DNA from: Bacilli bacterium
GTDB lineage: Bacteria > Bacillota_I > Bacilli_A > RFN20 > CAG-826
Reading direction: 5' to 3'
Assembly: GCA_900767825.1 (NCBI GenBank)
Contig: CAAGAN010000020.1
Span: forward strand, 1 to 64,000
Length of the DNA: 64,000 nucleotides
Shown here: piece by piece, positions 63,372 through 64,000 of the stretch
Layout of the letters: each line of letters begins with the position of its first letter
How positions within the stretch are numbered: the stretch's first letter is position 1
Notes under the pieces: generated by a model
Told to the model about the DNA's origin: nothing
Seen by the model: only the letters and a program-made list of their open reading frames with translations
Databases searched by the model: none
Translations under genes and position numbers: made by a program

Positions 63372-64000
63372 TTATCTTTTTTCCTTAACCACACTTATTT
63401 CATACCAATTAACTGTCACACTTTCAGGCTTAAAAACAGACCAAGGGGTTCTTGTTTCTTGATGCGTAAAAGAAAAACCGCATTTTTCAATAACTCTATT
63501 GCTGGCAATATTGTCTGTTTTTGCTTCTATCAATAGTTTTTTAAACCCAATTCTGAATAAGTGCTTTATAAATGCCTGACAAGCTTCTGTCATATATCCA
63601 TTATTCCAATAAGACCTAGAAAGACAATAACCAATTTCTGGGTTCCCATCAATAAAATTAACGATGTCAATTGAACCAATTAATTCTCCGCTGTTTTTTA
63701 GTGTTATCGCATATCTAATTGTGTCTGGATTATCGTATTCCTTAATCCAATTGTTAAGAATTGCCTGTGTAACTTGAATGTTTTCATGAGGATTCCATGT
63801 CATATATTTAGTTACTTCTGGGTCATTACACCAACCATCAAACATATCTTGGGCATCGCTTTCTTTAAATTTTCTTAAAATTAAATGCTCAGTTTTAATC
63901 ACACTATTACTAACAAAAGCTATGTCGACTTCCAATGTAGTTAGTATTTTTACTAATGTGTCTAAACGTGGATTTAATTTATGATTTTCAATTCTCGCAA
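63372..64000 (-). CDS. XRE helix-turn-helix / GNAT acetyltransferase fusion (partial at window edge)
   Basis: The GNAT domain begins at IKTEHLILRKFKESDAQDMF, with acetyl-CoA motif RSYWNNGYMTEA and IASNRVIEKCGFSF. A TTG at 63935 could be a start, but the same frame stays open to the window end and reads ARIENHKLNPRLDTLVKIL, then TTLEVDIAF, which is the second half of an XRE domain (the -RIE-----P-L-TL-KI- pattern). The natural reading is a longer gene with an N-terminal DNA-binding domain cut by the window. It would be a third XRE-acetyltransferase fusion here, of the RimJ/RimL GNAT type and distinct from the one at 369. Confidence 0.75.
   Translation of the reverse strand, partial: ARIENHKLNPRLDTLVKILTTLEVDIAFVSNSVIKTEHLILRKFKESDAQDMFDGWCNDPEVTKYMTWNPHENIQVTQAILNNWIKEYDNPDTIRYAITLKNSGELIGSIDIVNFIDGNPEIGYCLSRSYWNNGYMTEACQAFIKHLFRIGFKKLLIEAKTDNIASNRVIEKCGFSFTHQETRTPWSVFKPESVTVNWYEISVVKEKR

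Noticed and set aside
1..64000. Alternative genetic code with TGA as tryptophan, as in Mollicutes
   Set aside because: TGA ends several genes cleanly at conserved C-termini, and tryptophan positions use TGG.

Overview
The window is AT-rich DNA using the standard genetic code (TGA is a clean stop in most genes). It has Shine-Dalgarno-led genes, short lipoboxes followed by serine-rich linkers, XRE, TetR and AraC regulators, MalF/MalG-type sugar permeases without their own ATPase, and cre-like operators. This fits an uncultured gut-type Bacillota of the class Bacilli (RF39/Erysipelotrichales-like). That placement is inferred from gene content; there is no rRNA or marker gene here to prove it.

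Layout. 1-4.4 kb is an accessory patch: a structured, possibly intron/IS-derived leader, an XRE-GNAT fusion, a RhuM-phospholipase D-like fusion, a broken KilA-N gene, an XRE-hexapeptide acetyltransferase fusion and an orphan fucU. 4.5-11.5 kb holds tRNA-Arg(CCT), two coupled membrane histidine-kinase-like genes without a response regulator, a PII-like protein, cyclophilin, a TetR regulator with oleate hydratase, and tRNA-Ala. 11.6-17.2 kb holds a DUF2089 regulator with a membrane protein and a secreted, possibly pore-forming protein, then a GH3 enzyme, an alpha/beta hydrolase and tRNA-Leu. 17.3-19.3 kb is a second accessory patch: a strong promoter, a structured RNA of about 280 nt, a sequestered ribosome site with a 23-codon ORF, a DUF1016 (YhcG-type) PDDEXK nuclease, a duplicated palindrome, an AraC pseudogene and tRNA-Arg(CCG). 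19.4-33.8 kb encodes envelope functions: a polytopic membrane protein, a His/Cys-repeat lipoprotein, a flavodoxin-like protein, a sugar transferase with an O-antigen-ligase-like protein, a DUF4143 ATPase, and three tandem serine-rich lipoproteins.

33.9-57.1 kb is a glycan-utilisation locus. It contains esterase-like hydrolases, a Gfo/Idh/MocA oxidoreductase, two related surface-anchored carbohydrate-binding-like proteins that bracket the locus, a secreted tyrosine-phosphatase-family enzyme, a 1418-residue surface GH42-like hydrolase, a solute-binding protein with two permeases, an AraC regulator, and GH106-like, GH3 and trehalase-like enzymes that lack signal peptides. The likely logic is capture and first cleavage at the surface, import of oligosaccharides, then cytoplasmic breakdown. 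The two anchor genes have cre-like sites upstream.

57.2-64 kb is a third accessory patch: an ATPase, an InlB-repeat/DUF6273 lipoprotein, a Schlafen-AlbA_2 regulator surrounded by GTGAACATGAT-type repeats, a RhuM/hydrolase fragment chimera, and a third XRE-acetyltransferase fusion running off the edge.

The items most worth a second look are the structured RNA upstream of the DUF1016 nuclease, the recurring XRE-acetyltransferase fusions, the secreted phosphatase inside the glycan locus, and the iterated repeats around the AlbA_2 gene.
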